Assembly: GCA_014382665.1 (NCBI GenBank)
Contig: JACNJH010000116.1
Coordinates: 1-51,612, forward strand
DNA from: Candidatus Desulfatibia profunda
Lineage (GTDB): Bacteria > Desulfobacterota > Desulfobacteria > Desulfobacterales > UBA11574
DNA: 51,612 nt
Reading direction: 5' to 3'
Part shown: positions 50,809 through 51,612 of the stretch, one piece after another
How positions within the stretch are numbered: the first letter of the stretch is position 1
Layout of the letters: each line of letters starts with the position of its first letter
Notes under the pieces: generated by a model
The model's input: the letters and a program-made list of their open reading frames with translations, nothing else
The model's database searches: none
Told to the model about the DNA's origin: nothing
Translations under genes and position numbers: made by a program

Positions 50809-50836
50809 TTGACACAGGTGCCACAACGTGTTATCA
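50809..50836 (+). promoter_or_regulatory. Possible sigma-70 promoter for the HTH/two-CW gene
   Basis: TTGACA (50809-50814), 16 or 17 bases, TTATCA (50831-50836) or TATCAG (50832-50837), about 40 bases before the ATG at 50875. Confidence 0.45.
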
Positions 50837-50874
50837 GGCGAAGCACTTACGATAACTTGAAAACAGAGATCTCC

Positions 50875-51267
50875 ATGGACATTGCTGAATTTAAAAGTTG
50901 CCGTAAAAAGCTTAAAAAGACACAGCGGCAGATGGCTCAGTTGCTGGGAACGTCGGTCAAAGCCGTACACAGTTACGAGCAAGGCTGGCGGGCCATCCCG
51001 TCCCATGTGGAGCGTCAGGTGTTTTTTCTGGTTACCAATATGCGCGAGAACAGAAAAAGACGCAAACCCTGCTGGGTTATAAAAAAATGCCCTCCTGAGT
51101 ATAAACAGCGGTGTCCGGCCTGGGAATTTCAGTCGGGCAGCCTCTGCTGGTTTATCAACGGCACGATTTGCGACGGCATTGTTCATAAGGACTGGCCCGA
51201 AAAGATGAAGATTTGCCGGTCCTGCGATGTATTAAAGCCGATGCTCTCGTTTCAGAGCGCTGTTTAA
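50875..51267 (+). CDS. HTH XRE-like regulator with C-terminal two-CW-type cysteine domain (130 aa)
   Basis: ATG 50875 (MDIAEFKSCRKKLKKTQRQM) is preferred over a TTG at 50809 that sits on the -35 box. Residues ~5-50 form an XRE-type helix-turn-helix (KTQRQMAQLLGTSVKAVHSYEQGW). From ~62 on is a Cys/Trp region CWVIKKCPPEYKQRCPAWEF, LCWFINGTICDG, CRSCDVL, matching the two-CW domain common in Desulfobacterota. The fused cysteines suggest a metal- or redox-responsive regulator. It is divergent from the flx run, which it could regulate (inference). Confidence 0.83.
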   Translation: MDIAEFKSCRKKLKKTQRQMAQLLGTSVKAVHSYEQGWRAIPSHVERQVFFLVTNMRENRKRRKPCWVIKKCPPEYKQRCPAWEFQSGSLCWFINGTICDGIVHKDWPEKMKICRSCDVLKPMLSFQSAV

Positions 51268-51482
51268 CCCTTTCCTAAGCTAAGCGTTTCAAATTTTAAA
51301 AGAGGATAAAATATCTTTTGTTTTTAATGTTTGAGTACGCCCCAATTTGTCCCTCCAACCATATTCAAACCGCAGACGCTGAGGCCACAGAGATAATTAT
51401 CATTTTCATCTTCCCTGTCTCGCTAAAAGCGGAGTCAGTATGAACCTTTCTGGTTTTATTTGTTCTTAAAAAAAAAGATGCG

Positions 51483-51511
51483 TTGACATAATAAGAACTA
51501 TTAGGTAATAT
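51483..51511 (+). promoter_or_regulatory. Strong sigma-70 promoter before the last HTH gene
   Basis: TTGACA (51483-51488), 17 bases, TAATAT (51506-51511). Predicted start about 51518, one base before ATG 51519, so the message could be leaderless. Confidence 0.6.
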
Positions 51512-51518
51512 CACGGTT

Positions 51519-51612
51519 ATGAAAACCGACCTGGGGTTCATCGGAAAAAACATCCGTAATCTTAGAAGGCAGCGCAATTGGACCATGGCCGAACTGGCTG
51601 CCAAAATCGGGA
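51519..51612 (+). CDS. HTH XRE-family regulator, N-terminal part (3' end outside window)
   Basis: ATG 51519 opens MKTDLGFIGKNIRNLRRQRN then WTMAELAAKIG, a classical XRE-type helix-turn-helix N-terminus; the frame is open to the window end. It sits directly after the strong promoter, without a Shine-Dalgarno site. Confidence 0.75.
   Translation, partial: MKTDLGFIGKNIRNLRRQRNWTMAELAAKIG

Overview
The window looks like chromosome of an anaerobic Desulfobacterota-type (sulfate-reducing or syntrophic) bacterium. The reasons are the HdrA/MvhD/Flx-type electron-transfer proteins, four genes that read best as selenoproteins, abundant sigma-54 regulators and an Orp-like NifX/Mrp cluster. It also carries a CoA-transferase next to a small Cys-rich protein resembling the small subunits of benzylsuccinate synthase-type glycyl-radical enzymes, which hints at hydrocarbon or aromatic degradation. 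Species cannot be named from this sequence.

Layout. 1-2052 (+): end of an operon with a class III CoA-transferase (5' cut), a Cys-rich protein, a BssB/BssC-like small subunit and an unknown protein. 2315-2743 (+): a degenerate receiver. 12181-2753 (-): a probable five-gene operon with a good sigma-54 promoter (12315-12301), encoding two glycine-cleavage-H-like proteins, a selenocysteine HdrA fused to a third H-like domain, a selenocysteine MvhD-like subunit and a second selenocysteine HdrA. 16043-12557 (-): a sensor kinase with an N-terminal dinucleotide-binding domain, an NtrC-type response regulator and an archaemetzincin-like protease; this two-component pair is the obvious candidate to drive the neighbouring sigma-54 promoter. 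16365-23617: an Orp-like cluster with its own PAS/sigma-54 activator, a sigma-54 promoter (20722-20708) and NifX-like, Mrp, FmdB, NifU-like and two ferredoxin-containing MinD ATPase genes.

23651-33697: mixed genes, namely a deleted mutY remnant, a MEMO1-family protein beside a 262-bp terminal-inverted-repeat element, a thioesterase, tRNA-Val(GAC), mtgA, two radical SAM proteins, a YkgJ-type protein, a MutL/MORC-like ATPase and a GNAT remnant. 45682-33698 (-): an almost continuous biosynthetic/housekeeping run HAD-xerC-hslV-hslU-argB-argD-argF-argG-argH-lipoprotein-lysA-dapF. 50282-46359 (-): flxDCBA-like genes, with FlxD also a selenoprotein, followed by a ferritin-like protein. 50875-end (+): two HTH regulators, the last cut by the window edge.

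The strongest biology is the redox theme. Four genes are each interrupted by one TGA exactly where the family has a conserved Cys. Each TGA is followed, after the same 15-nt spacer, by a short hairpin of bacterial SECIS type with GG in its loop. Reading through restores full-length HdrA, MvhD and FlxD proteins. The HdrA/MvhD operon pairs this with H-protein-like domains that lack the usual lipoylated lysine, a combination I do not recognise as a described system. No HdrB, HdrC, hydrogenase or benzoyl-CoA reductase catalytic subunits lie in the window, so the physiological partner is unknown.
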